A DNA stretch of 64,000 bases, taken from NCBI RefSeq assembly GCF_030815955.1, contig NZ_JAUSXK010000001.1:3658001-3722000 (forward strand), read 5' to 3'. Source of the stretch: Microbacterium murale (lineage in GTDB: Bacteria > Actinomycetota > Actinomycetes > Actinomycetales > Microbacteriaceae). Shown here piece after piece: positions 55,501 to 63,912 of this stretch. How positions within the stretch are numbered: position 1 is the first letter of the stretch; every line of letters begins with the position of its first letter. A program made the position numbers and the translations under genes. Under the pieces are notes generated by a model. The model saw nothing but the letters and a program-made list of their open reading frames with translations. It made no database searches and was not told where the DNA came from.

Positions 55501-57243
55501 ATGCTCTCTCCGTCCTTTCCTCAGCGCGCCCCGTGGGGAACGGCGGACAAGCTCCGCGCATGGCAGCGCGAGGCACTGGACATCTATTTCCAGCGCGACC
55601 AGCGCGACTTCCTCGTCGCGGCGACACCGGGCGCCGGCAAGACGACTTTCGCGCTGACCCTTGCTGTGGAACTGCTCCGCATGGGTGAGGTCAACCGCAT
55701 CATCGTGGTCGCGCCGACCGAGCATCTCAAGACGCAGTGGGCAGATGCCGCGGCCCGAGTGCACATCCGTCTCGACCCGCGCTTCCGCAACAGCCATTGG
55801 GCGCCGTCGCGCCAGTATCACGGCGTCGTCGTCACGTACGCACAGGTCGCCGCGAAGTCATCGGTGCACCGCCACTTGACCGAAGACGCGAAGACGCTCG
55901 TCATCCTCGACGAGGTGCATCACGGCGGTGACGCGCTCAGTTGGGGTGACGCGATCCGTGACGCCTACGGCCCGGCCAAGCGGCGGCTCTCCCTTTCCGG
56001 CACGCCGTTCCGCAGCGACACCGCGCCGATTCCCTTCGTCACTTACGCGCCCGACGAATCCGGCGGACGGGTGTCGTCCACCGACTACGCCTACGGGTAC
56101 GGTCGCGCCCTCGCGGACGGCGTCGTGCGTCCGGTGCTGTTCCACATGTACTCGGGAAAGATGCGCTGGCGCACGAGTGCCGGCGACGAGCTCGAGGCTC
56201 ATCTCGGGCAGGACAACACCAAGGACGTCAACTCGCAGGCGTGGCGGACAGCGCTCGACCCAGAGGGCGAGTGGATGCCGGCAGTGCTGTCGGCTGCGGA
56301 TCGACGACTCACAGAGATCCGCCATCACGTCCCTGATGCCGGTGGCCTTGTGATCGCGACCGACCAGACAGTCGCCCGTGCCTACGCGAAGATCCTGCAC
56401 AGCCTCACGGGTCAGCGCCCGACGATCGTGCTCTCCGACGAGGCCGCCTCGTCGGAGCGCATCGAGAAGTTCAGCGCCGATACCAGCCGCTGGATGGTGG
56501 CAGTGCGCATGGTGTCGGAAGGCGTGGATGTCCCGCGGCTCGCGGTGGGCGTCTATGCGACGTCGTCATCGACACCGTTGTTCTTCGCACAGGCCATCGG
56601 ACGCTTCGTGCGTGCCAGGCGCCGTGGTGAGGCCGCGAGTGTCTTCCTGCCGAACGTGCCGGTGCTCATGGGCCTCGCGAACGACCTGGAGAAGCAGCGC
56701 GACCACGCTTTGGATCGCCAGACCAAGGATGACGACGGGCTCGACGACTCGCTGCTGGAGAGCGCGAACCGTGAAGAAGAGACATCCGACGCCTTGACGC
56801 AGGAGTTCAGTTACCAGGCGATCTCGTCGCTCGCGCACTTCGACCGGGTCGTCTTCGAGGGGCAGGAGTTCGGTCAACTGGCCGAGCCAGGCACGCCGGA
56901 GGAAGAAGAGTTCATCGGCATCCCCGGACTCCTCGAACCTGAGCACGTGCACGAGCTGCTCATGCAGCGTCAGACACGTCAGTCGAAGCTGCGCGAGGTA
57001 CGCGAGGCGGAAGCGGGGCCCGAAGCCGTCACGACGCTCCCGGCTCCATTGCACCGCACGATGCGCGAACAGCGGCAACTGCTGAACAGCCTGGTCGGAC
57101 TCTATGCCCGACAGGCCGGCGAGCCACATGGCGCCGTGCACGCTGAGCTGCGCCGAATCTGCGGAGGACCGGCAGTCGCCCAGGCGACCGTGACGCAGTT
57201 GCAGGCCCGCATCGAGGTGCTGCGCAAGCGGGTGCGGAAATAG
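55501..57243 (+). CDS. SF2 DEAD/DEAH-box helicase
   Basis: 580 residues. Motif Q-like LRAWQREALDIYF, Walker A ATPGAGKTTFAL (about 36-47), Walker B with DEVHHGGD, motif III LSGTPFRSD, motif V SEGVDVPRLAVGV and motif VI QAIGRFVRARR. The C-terminal 150 residues form a separate, Glu-rich helical domain unlike RecG or UvrB. Resembles XPB/RadD-like actinobacterial helicases of unclear role, perhaps in DNA repair. TACCCT lies 7 nt before the ATG, so the mRNA is likely leaderless. The open frame extends upstream, but no homology-like pattern is visible there. Confidence 0.9.
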   Translation: MLSPSFPQRAPWGTADKLRAWQREALDIYFQRDQRDFLVAATPGAGKTTFALTLAVELLRMGEVNRIIVVAPTEHLKTQWADAAARVHIRLDPRFRNSHWAPSRQYHGVVVTYAQVAAKSSVHRHLTEDAKTLVILDEVHHGGDALSWGDAIRDAYGPAKRRLSLSGTPFRSDTAPIPFVTYAPDESGGRVSSTDYAYGYGRALADGVVRPVLFHMYSGKMRWRTSAGDELEAHLGQDNTKDVNSQAWRTALDPEGEWMPAVLSAADRRLTEIRHHVPDAGGLVIATDQTVARAYAKILHSLTGQRPTIVLSDEAASSERIEKFSADTSRWMVAVRMVSEGVDVPRLAVGVYATSSSTPLFFAQAIGRFVRARRRGEAASVFLPNVPVLMGLANDLEKQRDHALDRQTKDDDGLDDSLLESANREEETSDALTQEFSYQAISSLAHFDRVVFEGQEFGQLAEPGTPEEEEFIGIPGLLEPEHVHELLMQRQTRQSKLREVREAEAGPEAVTTLPAPLHRTMREQRQLLNSLVGLYARQAGEPHGAVHAELRRICGGPAVAQATVTQLQARIEVLRKRVRK

Positions 57244-57262
57244 TTTCTGCTCGCCGATTCCG

Positions 57263-57391
57263 CCGAAGGTTCGGCCCAGCGGACTGGGACTCCTTCGGAA
57301 GCCCGAAATGCTGGCAATCCCCGCTTTCCGGGGAATCAAGCTCCAACGGCTGGATACCGTTGTTGCAGCCCGTTCACCCATTGGAGGATTC
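57263..57391 (+). promoter_or_regulatory. structured 5' leader of the VIT1-family gene, candidate RNA switch
   Basis: Three consecutive hairpins precede the gene. Hairpin 1: CCGAAGG (57263-57269) with CCTTCGG (57292-57298), enclosing CCCAG/CTGGG (57275-57279 with 57284-57288). Hairpin 2: TCCCCG/CGGGGA (57318-57323 with 57329-57334). Hairpin 3: CAACGG/CCGTTG (57344-57349 with 57357-57362). The TTCGG half of stem 1 (57294-57298) can alternatively pair with CCGAA at 57303-57307, giving a mutually exclusive fold. The GGAGG Shine-Dalgarno is at 57383-57387. Hairpin 1 could also be the helicase terminator. No known riboswitch motif recognised. Confidence 0.5.
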
Positions 57392-58492
57392 ATGACAGCG
57401 CCTGCTGCCGCCGAGCCGACCGCTGCCGATCGTCGCCGCTGGGCACGATACCTCGTCGAAGAGCGGGCAGAGGGGACGGTATATCAGAAGCTCGCTGCCC
57501 GGAAGACGGGGGAGGAGCGGGAGATCCTGCGGAGTCTCGCTGACGCCGAACGTCGTCACGAGCAGCACTGGTTGGATCTTCTCGGGGGCGAGCCTGTCAG
57601 GCTCCCCAAGGCGGGCATCCGTTCGCGAATGCTTGCGTGGATGGCGGGGCGCTTCGGATCCATATTCGTGCTCGTGCTCGCCCAGAGCGCGGAGGCACGT
57701 TCGCCCTACGACACCGAGCAGTATGCGACACCTGCAATGCGCGCCGATGAGAAGGTTCATCATGAGGTCGTGCGCGGACTTGCGGCGCGTGGCCGACGGC
57801 GTCTGTCGGGCTCTTTCCGTGCCGCCGTGTTCGGCGCGAACGACGGCCTCGTCAGCAACCTCGCACTTGTATTGGGCATCGGCGCGACGGGCGTGAGCTC
57901 GAGCTTCGTCCTGTTCAGCGGTATCGCCGGTCTTCTCGCCGGTGCATTGTCGATGGGTGCGGGGGAGTTCGTCTCCGTGCGGTCGCAGCGCGAACTGCTT
58001 GCATCGACCGAGGCGAACGACGATGCTGCGCACTCGGCCGGAGACCTCGACATCGACGTGAATGAACTGGCGCTGGTGTACCGGGCACGAGGTATCGATG
58101 AGGGCGAGGCCCTCGCGAGGTCGCGCCGCATCATCACGGCCGCGCAGGAGGGCGTACGACGCGCGGCCACGGCTCCGGTGCGCACAGGTGCCGCAGGCGG
58201 CGACCACGACATCGTGGGCAGCGACTGGACTGCAGCGATCTCGAGCTTCCTTCTCTTCGCGTCCGGCGCGATCATCCCGGTGCTCCCGTGGATCTTCGGG
58301 CTTCAGGGGCTCACGGCTGTCGTCGTGGCTCTGCTCCTCGTCGGCCTCTCGCTGCTCGCCACCGGGGCGATGGTGGGTGTCCTGTCCGGGGGGCCGCCGC
58401 TTCGCAGGGCGTTGCGGCAGTTGGCGATCGGATTCGGTGCCGCTGCGATCACCTACTTGCTCGGTCTTGTGTTCGGAGTCGGCGCGGTCTGA
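57392..58492 (+). CDS. ferritin-like domain fused to VIT1/CCC1-type metal transporter
   Basis: 366 residues from the ATG at 57392 (TTGGAGG upstream). The N-terminal 130 residues are a ferritin-like helical bundle with E23/E27 and two ExxH pairs (E53-x2-H56 and E120-x2-H123), a likely diiron site. The C-terminal part is a CCC1/VIT1 domain: RAAVFGANDGLVSNLALVLG, then membrane segments SSFVLFSGIAGLLAGALSMG and LLFASGAIIPVLPWIFGL. Predicted to move iron or manganese across the membrane, with the ferritin-like part as cytosolic sensor or collector, similar to membrane-bound ferritin fusions described in other bacteria. A structured leader lies upstream. Confidence 0.88.
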   Translation: MTAPAAAEPTAADRRRWARYLVEERAEGTVYQKLAARKTGEEREILRSLADAERRHEQHWLDLLGGEPVRLPKAGIRSRMLAWMAGRFGSIFVLVLAQSAEARSPYDTEQYATPAMRADEKVHHEVVRGLAARGRRRLSGSFRAAVFGANDGLVSNLALVLGIGATGVSSSFVLFSGIAGLLAGALSMGAGEFVSVRSQRELLASTEANDDAAHSAGDLDIDVNELALVYRARGIDEGEALARSRRIITAAQEGVRRAATAPVRTGAAGGDHDIVGSDWTAAISSFLLFASGAIIPVLPWIFGLQGLTAVVVALLLVGLSLLATGAMVGVLSGGPPLRRALRQLAIGFGAAAITYLLGLVFGVGAV

Positions 58493-58522
58493 TCGACGCA
58501 CCGCCACCCATACACTGGGCGA

Positions 58523-59824
58523 GTGCGCGACGTGGCTGCTCGACCCGGTTCCGGCGACGGCGATCGTCCGCGCGAAGTGCTTCGTGTCCGCGCCTTCGCA
58601 CTGTTCTGGAGTGCGACGACCATCCGCGCGTTCGGCGGTTCGATCGCAGGCGTGGCGTTCCAGATCCTCATCGTCACGGTTATCACGGCCTCACCGTTCG
58701 AGATCGGTGTACTCAGCGCTCTGAGCGTCGTGCCTTACCTCTTCCTCGGTCTGATCGTCGGGGCCCTGATGGATCGGTGGAAGCGCCAGCGAACGCTGAT
58801 GGTCACGAGTATCGGCCGCGCGGTCGTTCTCGGCATCGTCCCGATACTCCTGCTGCTCGATGCGCTCGACTTCTGGTCGCTTGCCGCCGTGATCCTGCTG
58901 CTCGGCATCCTGACCCTCTTCGCAGATTCCGCCGCTCAGCCGCTCCTTCCGCATATCGTCCCCCGCAGCTCACTCGTGATGGCCAATGCGAGGCTCGGCC
59001 AGAGCGAGACCGTAGCCGGCACCGCCGGCCCTGCGCTCGGCGGCGCGCTGCTCAATCTCGTCGGTGCGCCGATCCTGTTCGCATTCGATGCTGCGATCAA
59101 CGCCGTGTCGGCAGTGCTCCAGTCGCGGATCGAAGTCGACGAAGCCGTACCGTCGCCTCGTGCGCACGGACGCCACATCGGCCACGACATCGTCGAGGGG
59201 ATGCGCTTCACCTATCGGCACCGGACACTCCGGCCACTCGCGCTCTCGGTGCACATATGGTTCCTCGGGAACAGCATCGTGGCGACGGTGTTCGCCGTCT
59301 TCGTCTTGCGGGAGCTGAATCTCGAGCCATGGGCTTTCGGCCTCGCTCTGGCCTTCGGCGGGTTCGGGGGCTTTCTCGGAGCGCTGCTCGCCCCGGCTCT
59401 CGGCAGGCGGCTGGGCGCGGGGCGGGCGATTCTGCTGGGCCGCATGCTCGTCATCGTTCCCTGGGCGGCGATGGCGGTCGCTCCGATATCAGCCTCGAGC
59501 GATCTCGCTCTGCTGCTGCCCCTGATCTCCGCGGCGCAGTTCGTCTACGGTCTCGCGATGGGCATCGAGGACGCGAACGACATCGGGTATCGGCAGGCCG
59601 TGGCTCCTGATGCGATACAAGGGAGGATGAATTCGACCATCCGCACCATGAACAGGGTGATCTTCTTCTTCGGCGCACTGCTCGCCGGCTCGCTCGCGAC
59701 CTTCTTCGGATATCCGCTGACTCTCGGCGTCGCTGCGATCATTTTCACCGCTGCCGCGTCCGTGGTCGGATTCTCTTCGCTGAGAAGTGCGCGTCACGAT
59801 GACCTCGAAGGCCTCGAGTCCTGA
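58523..59824 (+). CDS. MFS transporter
   Basis: 433 residues with about twelve membrane segments. The GTG at 58523 is preceded by TACACT with a 6-nt gap, indicating a leaderless mRNA. The loop between TM2 and TM3 has GALMDRWKRQRTLMV, the MFS motif A position, and a longer central loop follows TM6 with IEVDEAVPSPRAHGRHIGHD. It resembles DHA1-like drug exporters such as the actinobacterial macrolide-efflux-like proteins; substrate unknown. It ends shortly before the tRNA terminator, and the two converge. Confidence 0.88.
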   Translation: MRDVAARPGSGDGDRPREVLRVRAFALFWSATTIRAFGGSIAGVAFQILIVTVITASPFEIGVLSALSVVPYLFLGLIVGALMDRWKRQRTLMVTSIGRAVVLGIVPILLLLDALDFWSLAAVILLLGILTLFADSAAQPLLPHIVPRSSLVMANARLGQSETVAGTAGPALGGALLNLVGAPILFAFDAAINAVSAVLQSRIEVDEAVPSPRAHGRHIGHDIVEGMRFTYRHRTLRPLALSVHIWFLGNSIVATVFAVFVLRELNLEPWAFGLALAFGGFGGFLGALLAPALGRRLGAGRAILLGRMLVIVPWAAMAVAPISASSDLALLLPLISAAQFVYGLAMGIEDANDIGYRQAVAPDAIQGRMNSTIRTMNRVIFFFGALLAGSLATFFGYPLTLGVAAIIFTAAASVVGFSSLRSARHDDLEGLES

Positions 59825-59842
59825 TCACGAGTCAGAGGGGTA

Positions 59843-59890
59843 AACAAAAGGCTCCGGAAGAACCTGGTCGAACCAGGAATCTTCCGGAGC
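59843..59890 (-). terminator. Rho-independent terminator of tRNA-Leu
   Basis: On the minus strand, GCTCCGGAAGA (59880-59890) pairs with TCTTCCGGAGC (59851-59861), with an inner CCTGGT/ACCAGG stem (59872-59877 with 59863-59868), followed by CTTTTGTTTA (59841-59850). A long stem and U-rich tail, well formed, just downstream of the tRNA. The MFS gene ends at its other side. Confidence 0.88.
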
Positions 59891-59897
59891 TGCTCTG

Positions 59898-59980
59898 TGC
59901 GCGGAGGGGGACTTGAACCCCCACGCCCTTACGGGCACTACGACCTCAACGTAGCGCGTCTACCATTCCGCCACCCGCGC
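59898..59980 (-). tRNA. tRNA-Leu (anticodon GAG)
   Basis: 83 nt without an encoded CCA. The acceptor stem GCGCGGG pairs with TCCGCGC followed by discriminator A. The D arm has GCGGAATGGTAGACGCG. The anticodon stem-loop is CTACG-TTGAGGT-CGTAG with GAG at the loop centre. A long variable arm GTGCCCGTAAGGGCGT marks a class II tRNA, and the T arm is GGGGG-TTCAAGT-CCCCC. Reads CUC and CUU. It has an upstream promoter at 60014 and a strong terminator. Confidence 0.97.
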
Positions 59981-60013
59981 AGGTGATGAAAAGTCGTTGC
60001 CGACCGAAGAGAA

Positions 60014-60022
60014 ACATTACCA
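60014..60022 (-). promoter_or_regulatory. extended -10 promoter of tRNA-Leu
   Basis: TGGTAATGT on the minus strand (extended TGn plus TAATGT). RNA would start near 60007, leaving a short 5' flank of about 26 nt to be removed by RNase P. Confidence 0.5.
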
Positions 60023-60098
60023 GATGACGCCGGTGCCTTCGAACCGGGGAGCCTCCCGGGCGTGCCGGGAGTCCGGGTCGGTTCGATAGCCTGAGGGC

Positions 60099-61394
60099 AT
60101 GTCTGACGCCGAACTGCCCGAGGTCGTACGAGTCGCCCGCGACCTGATCCGGATCGACACCTCGAATTTCGGCGGCGGCAACGCAAGGGGAGAGCGTGAG
60201 GCCGCGGAGTACGTCGGAGCCTTCCTGGAGAGCCTCGGGCTCACCCCTGAGTACTACGAGCCCATTCCGCGCCGCACGAACGTGATGGCGCGTGTGCGGG
60301 GGCGCGATTCGAGCAAGCCGGCACTCGTCGTGCACGGTCACCTCGATGTCGTCCCGGCGATGGCCGAGGACTGGAGTGTCGATCCGTTCGCCGGTGAAGT
60401 GCGGGACGGGATGCTGTGGGGCCGCGGCGCGGTCGACATGAAGAACATGGACGCGATGATCCTCACCTCCGTCGCCGATATCCTGCGCGCGGGGGAGCAG
60501 CCCGAGCGCGATCTCGTGCTCGTGTTCTTCGCGGATGAGGAGAACGGCGGTGTCGAAGGTTCGGCGCTCGTCGTGAAGGAGCGGCCCCAGTGGTTCGCCG
60601 GTGCGACCGAGGCGATCAGCGAGGTGGGCGGCTATTCCATCACCGTCGACGACCGCCGTGCGTATCTGCTGCAGGTGGGGGAGAAGGCCCTGATCTGGAT
60701 CCGGCTCGTCGCCAAGGGGCGGGCGGGGCACGGCAGCCGCCTTCACGACGACAATGCTGTCGTGAAGCTCGCCGAGGCCGTTGCGGCGATCGGTCGAACC
60801 CGCTGGCCGATCCGGCTGACGCCGACGACCGAGGCGCTTCTGGAGGGGCTCAGCGATCTCACCGGACGGCCCGTCGACGACCCGGATGCTCTCGCTGCAG
60901 CATCCGGTCCTGCTGAGGCGTTCCTGCGCTCGACTTTCCGCACGACGACCAATCCCACGGCGCTCACCGCCGGCTACAAGCACAACGTGATCCCGGAGCG
61001 CGCAGAGGCGCTGATCGACGTGCGTGTGCTGCCTGGGACGGAGGATGACGTTCTCGCCGAGCTGCAGCAGCTCGTCGGGGAAGAGATCATCATCGAGACG
61101 GTCGTACGCGACATCGGCATGGAGACGCCGTTCGAGGGCCCGCTGGTCGAGGCCATGGTGCGCAGTCTCGGTCGACACGACCCCGGAGTGCCGGTGATCC
61201 CGTATCTGCTCGGGGCCGGAACCGACAACAAAGCGCTCTTCACGCTCGGCATCGCCGGTTACGGCTTCGCACCGCTTCGCCTGCCGGCGGATCTCGACTT
61301 CACCGGGATGTTCCACGGTGTCGACGAGCGTGTCCCCATAGAATCGCTTGTCTTCGGTCAGCAGGTTCTGGCCGATCTCCTGCGCACGTACTGA
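60099..61394 (+). CDS. M20-family metallopeptidase (dipeptidase-like)
   Basis: 431 residues. Metal-binding motifs: VVHGHLDVVPAM (His and Asp), WGRGAVDMKNMDAM (bridging Asp), FFADEENGGVEGS (catalytic Glu-Glu) and, near the C-terminus, a His in PADLDFTGMFHGVDE. The dimerisation domain lies between about 190 and 310. Members are aminoacyl or dipeptide hydrolases, N-acyl-amino-acid deacylases or carboxypeptidases; the substrate is uncertain. TAGCCT ends 6 nt before the ATG at 60099, so the mRNA is probably leaderless. uppP follows by 28 nt. Confidence 0.9.
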   Translation: MSDAELPEVVRVARDLIRIDTSNFGGGNARGEREAAEYVGAFLESLGLTPEYYEPIPRRTNVMARVRGRDSSKPALVVHGHLDVVPAMAEDWSVDPFAGEVRDGMLWGRGAVDMKNMDAMILTSVADILRAGEQPERDLVLVFFADEENGGVEGSALVVKERPQWFAGATEAISEVGGYSITVDDRRAYLLQVGEKALIWIRLVAKGRAGHGSRLHDDNAVVKLAEAVAAIGRTRWPIRLTPTTEALLEGLSDLTGRPVDDPDALAAASGPAEAFLRSTFRTTTNPTALTAGYKHNVIPERAEALIDVRVLPGTEDDVLAELQQLVGEEIIIETVVRDIGMETPFEGPLVEAMVRSLGRHDPGVPVIPYLLGAGTDNKALFTLGIAGYGFAPLRLPADLDFTGMFHGVDERVPIESLVFGQQVLADLLRTY

Positions 61395-61422
61395 CGCGCT
61401 CCTCTGAACCAGAAGGCCCTCC

Positions 61423-62250
61423 ATGCACTTGCTCGAAGCGCTGTTCCTCGGCGTCATCCAGGGACTCACTGAGTTTCTCCCGATCTCCTCCAGCGCGCAC
61501 CTGCGCATCGTCGGGACGTTCACCGGCTCGGGTGAGGATCCCGGCGCCGCATTCACCGCGATAACGCAGATCGGCACGGAAGCGGCCGTCGTGGTCTTCT
61601 TCTGGCGCGACATCGTGCGCATCATCGGCCACTGGTTCCGCTCGCTGATCGGGAAGCTGCCGCGCAATGATCCCGACGCCAAGATGGGGTGGCTGATCAT
61701 CATCGGCAGCATCCCGATCGTCATTCTCGGGCTGCTGTTCCAAGACCAGATCGAGACGGTGCTGCGGTCGATGTGGGTCGTGGCGATCATGCTGATCCTC
61801 TTCGGAATCCTGCTCGGGGTCGCCGACTACGTCGGCGCGAAGCGTCGCAAGCTCGACCAGATCACCTATCCGCACGGCATCCTCTACGGGTTCGCGCAGG
61901 CGCTGGCGCTGATCCCCGGAGTGTCGCGTTCCGGCGGCACCATCACGATGGGACTGTTCCTCGGTTATGAGCGGGCAGCAGCGGCGCGCTATGCGTTCCT
62001 TCTTGCCATCCCGGCGGTGTTCGGCAGCGGCTTCTTCCAGTTGTTCAAGAGCTGGGACGCGCCGGACCAGTACTTCTCGATGGGGGAGACCCTGGCGGCG
62101 ACCGGAATCGCGTTCGTGGTGGCGCTCGGCGTGATCGCATTCTTCATGAACTGGATCTCGAAGCACAGCTTCCTGCCGTTCGTGATCTACCGCATCCTGC
62201 TCGGGGCGACGCTGCTGATCCTGCTGGGCACCGGAGTGATCGCGGGCTGA
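61423..62250 (+). CDS. uppP: undecaprenyl-diphosphatase UppP (BacA type)
   Basis: 275 residues with about eight TM segments. The motif [21 protein letters not shown] near the N-terminus and [20 protein letters not shown] in the middle are the catalytic E-x-x-S and P-G-x-S-R-S-G-G-x-T regions. It removes a phosphate from undecaprenyl diphosphate on the outer face of the membrane and recycles the lipid carrier for peptidoglycan synthesis; it also gives bacitracin resistance when overproduced. AGAAGG precedes the ATG. The gene likely reads on from the peptidase. It is convergent with the PAC2 gene. Confidence 0.95.
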   Translation: MHLLEALFLGVIQGLTEFLPISSSAHLRIVGTFTGSGEDPGAAFTAITQIGTEAAVVVFFWRDIVRIIGHWFRSLIGKLPRNDPDAKMGWLIIIGSIPIVILGLLFQDQIETVLRSMWVVAIMLILFGILLGVADYVGAKRRKLDQITYPHGILYGFAQALALIPGVSRSGGTITMGLFLGYERAAAARYAFLLAIPAVFGSGFFQLFKSWDAPDQYFSMGETLAATGIAFVVALGVIAFFMNWISKHSFLPFVIYRILLGATLLILLGTGVIAG

Positions 62251-62277
62251 TCCCACGGCACGGCGACGGTCGCGGCC

Positions 62278-63132
62278 TCAGCGCTTATGGTCGCCGGGGC
62301 CGTCGCCTCGGCGACGAAGGTAACGCTCGAACGCCTGCGCGATCGCGTCGCCTGAAGCCTCGGGGGAGTCCCAGGTGTCTCGGGTCCGTTCGAGCTGGTG
62401 GATGTACTCGGTCATCTCTTCGTCATCCGCAGCCGCTGCGTCGATCGATGCCTCCCAGGTGGCGGCATCCGTCCGGAGTCGTTCACGCGGCATGTCGATG
62501 CCGGTCAGCTCCTCCAGACGATCAAGCAGAGCGAGAGTCGCCTTGGGGGACGGTGCGGCGGATGCCACGTAATGCGGCACGCTCGCCCAGAGATTGGCGG
62601 TGGGGATGCCTGCGCGCTCGGCGAAGTGCTCGATCACGCTGAGGATGCCGACGGGGCCCTCGTACAGCGAGCGCTCGAGGCCCAGGGATTCACGGACCTG
62701 CTCGTTGGCACTCGACGCGAAGATCGAGATCGGTCGGGTGTGCGGCACATCGGAGAGCATCGCGCCGAGAGTGATGAACCCGGTGACATCGTCGCGCAGA
62801 GCGATGTCGATGAACTCGTTGGCGAACGCCTGCCACGTGCGGGCGGGTTCCACGCCGGTGAGCAGCCAGAACTCCGGGGACCCGTCGACCGATGCAGCGG
62901 TCGGACGCCACAGTGCCGCTTCCGGCCAGCGCAGGTCGCGGTGCCCGGTCGCGTCCATCTTGCTCGACGGGCGGGTGTACTGGTAGTCGAAGTACAGCTC
63001 GGGGTCGACGGTGTGCACGAGTTCGTACTCGGTACTCTCGCGCAGCATCTCGATCGCGCCGCTCGCCGCCTCGCCGGCGTCGTTCCAGCCATCGAACGCG
63101 ACGACGACTATGCGGTTTCCCAGTGCATCCAT
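62278..63132 (-). CDS. PAC2-family protein
   Basis: 284 residues from the ATG at 63130-63132 (GGAGGAGAA Shine-Dalgarno). PAC2 domain features: VVVAFDGWNDAGEAASGAIEML at the N-terminus, then FWLLTGVEPARTWQAFANEF and ITLGAMLSDVPHTRPISIFA, then PTANLWASVPHYVASAAPSPKATL. PAC2 proteins in archaea and eukaryotes assist proteasome assembly, and in actinobacteria such genes lie beside trmI and proteasome genes. Here it is next to HAD and trmI. It is divergent from the HAD gene with 90 bp between starts. Role unknown. Confidence 0.9.
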   Translation of the reverse strand: MDALGNRIVVVAFDGWNDAGEAASGAIEMLRESTEYELVHTVDPELYFDYQYTRPSSKMDATGHRDLRWPEAALWRPTAASVDGSPEFWLLTGVEPARTWQAFANEFIDIALRDDVTGFITLGAMLSDVPHTRPISIFASSANEQVRESLGLERSLYEGPVGILSVIEHFAERAGIPTANLWASVPHYVASAAPSPKATLALLDRLEELTGIDMPRERLRTDAATWEASIDAAAADDEEMTEYIHQLERTRDTWDSPEASGDAIAQAFERYLRRRGDGPGDHKR

Positions 63133-63222
63133 CGAGTTCTCCTCCCATCCCGAACGCAGGTATCCCTCCAGGCTAGTCCGCGCTCGACGGGTGCGGGACA
63201 TCGGCCGGGCTAGCATGGAGCG

Positions 63223-63912
63223 GTGAGTCAAAAGCCCCGCGCGGTCCTCTGGGACATGGATGGAACACTGGTCGACACCGAACCGTACTGGATGGCGGCG
63301 GAGACGGCGCTGGTGCAGTCCTTCGGGGGAACGTGGACGCACGAGCAGGCACTGCAGCTCGTCGGGAACGGTCTTCTCGACAGCGCGATGCTGCTGAGGG
63401 CCGCGGGCGTCGACATGGAACCGGATGCGATCGTCGACAGGCTCACGGACGATGTGCGCACCTCACTGGCCACGCAGGGTGTGTCGTTCCGTCCCGGAGC
63501 GAAAGCGCTGCTGAGGGATCTTCAGGCCAACGGCATCCGCACCGCGCTGGTGACGATGTCGCTGCGACGCATGGCTCTCAGCGTCGTCGAGCTCATCGAA
63601 TTCGACGCGTTCGAGCACATCGTCGCCGGCGATGACGTCGAACTGCCGAAGCCGCATCCGGAACCGTATCTGAACGCGGCCGGGCTGCTCGACATCGACA
63701 TCCTCGACGCCGTCGTGATCGAAGACTCCCACACAGGCGTGCGCGCCGGCGTGGCATCCGGTGCTGTGACGCTCGGCGTTCCGCACATGGTGTCTCTCGA
63801 TGGGGTGGGGGCGCACGCGCTCTGGCCCACCCTCGAGAACCGCACCGCTCAGGACATCATCGATCTGTACGCCTCTGCGAAGTCCGAGCAGACGGAAGGA
63901 GCGCTGCGATGA
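63223..63912 (+). CDS. HAD-superfamily phosphatase
   Basis: 229 residues. WDMDGTLVDTEPYW is the complete DxDGT motif I, TALVTMSLRRMA motif II, KPHPEPYL carries the conserved Lys and VVIEDSHTGVRAGVASGA the metal-binding acids. Cap domain between about 20 and 90 suggests a beta-phosphoglucomutase-like sugar phosphatase. TAGCAT ends 6 nt before the GTG at 63223, so the mRNA is likely leaderless. Overlaps trmI by ATGA. Substrate unknown. Confidence 0.92.
   Translation: MSQKPRAVLWDMDGTLVDTEPYWMAAETALVQSFGGTWTHEQALQLVGNGLLDSAMLLRAAGVDMEPDAIVDRLTDDVRTSLATQGVSFRPGAKALLRDLQANGIRTALVTMSLRRMALSVVELIEFDAFEHIVAGDDVELPKPHPEPYLNAAGLLDIDILDAVVIEDSHTGVRAGVASGAVTLGVPHMVSLDGVGAHALWPTLENRTAQDIIDLYASAKSEQTEGALR

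Noticed and set aside
57263..57298. Hairpin 1 as a plain Rho-independent terminator of the helicase gene
   Set aside because: No U-tract follows, and its 3' half has an alternative partner, so it is listed as part of a candidate switch instead; termination is still possible.
57241..57391. A known manganese (yybP-ykoY) or M-box riboswitch in the VIT1 leader
   Set aside because: The conserved loops of those classes are not recognisable. The region is kept as an unclassified structured leader.
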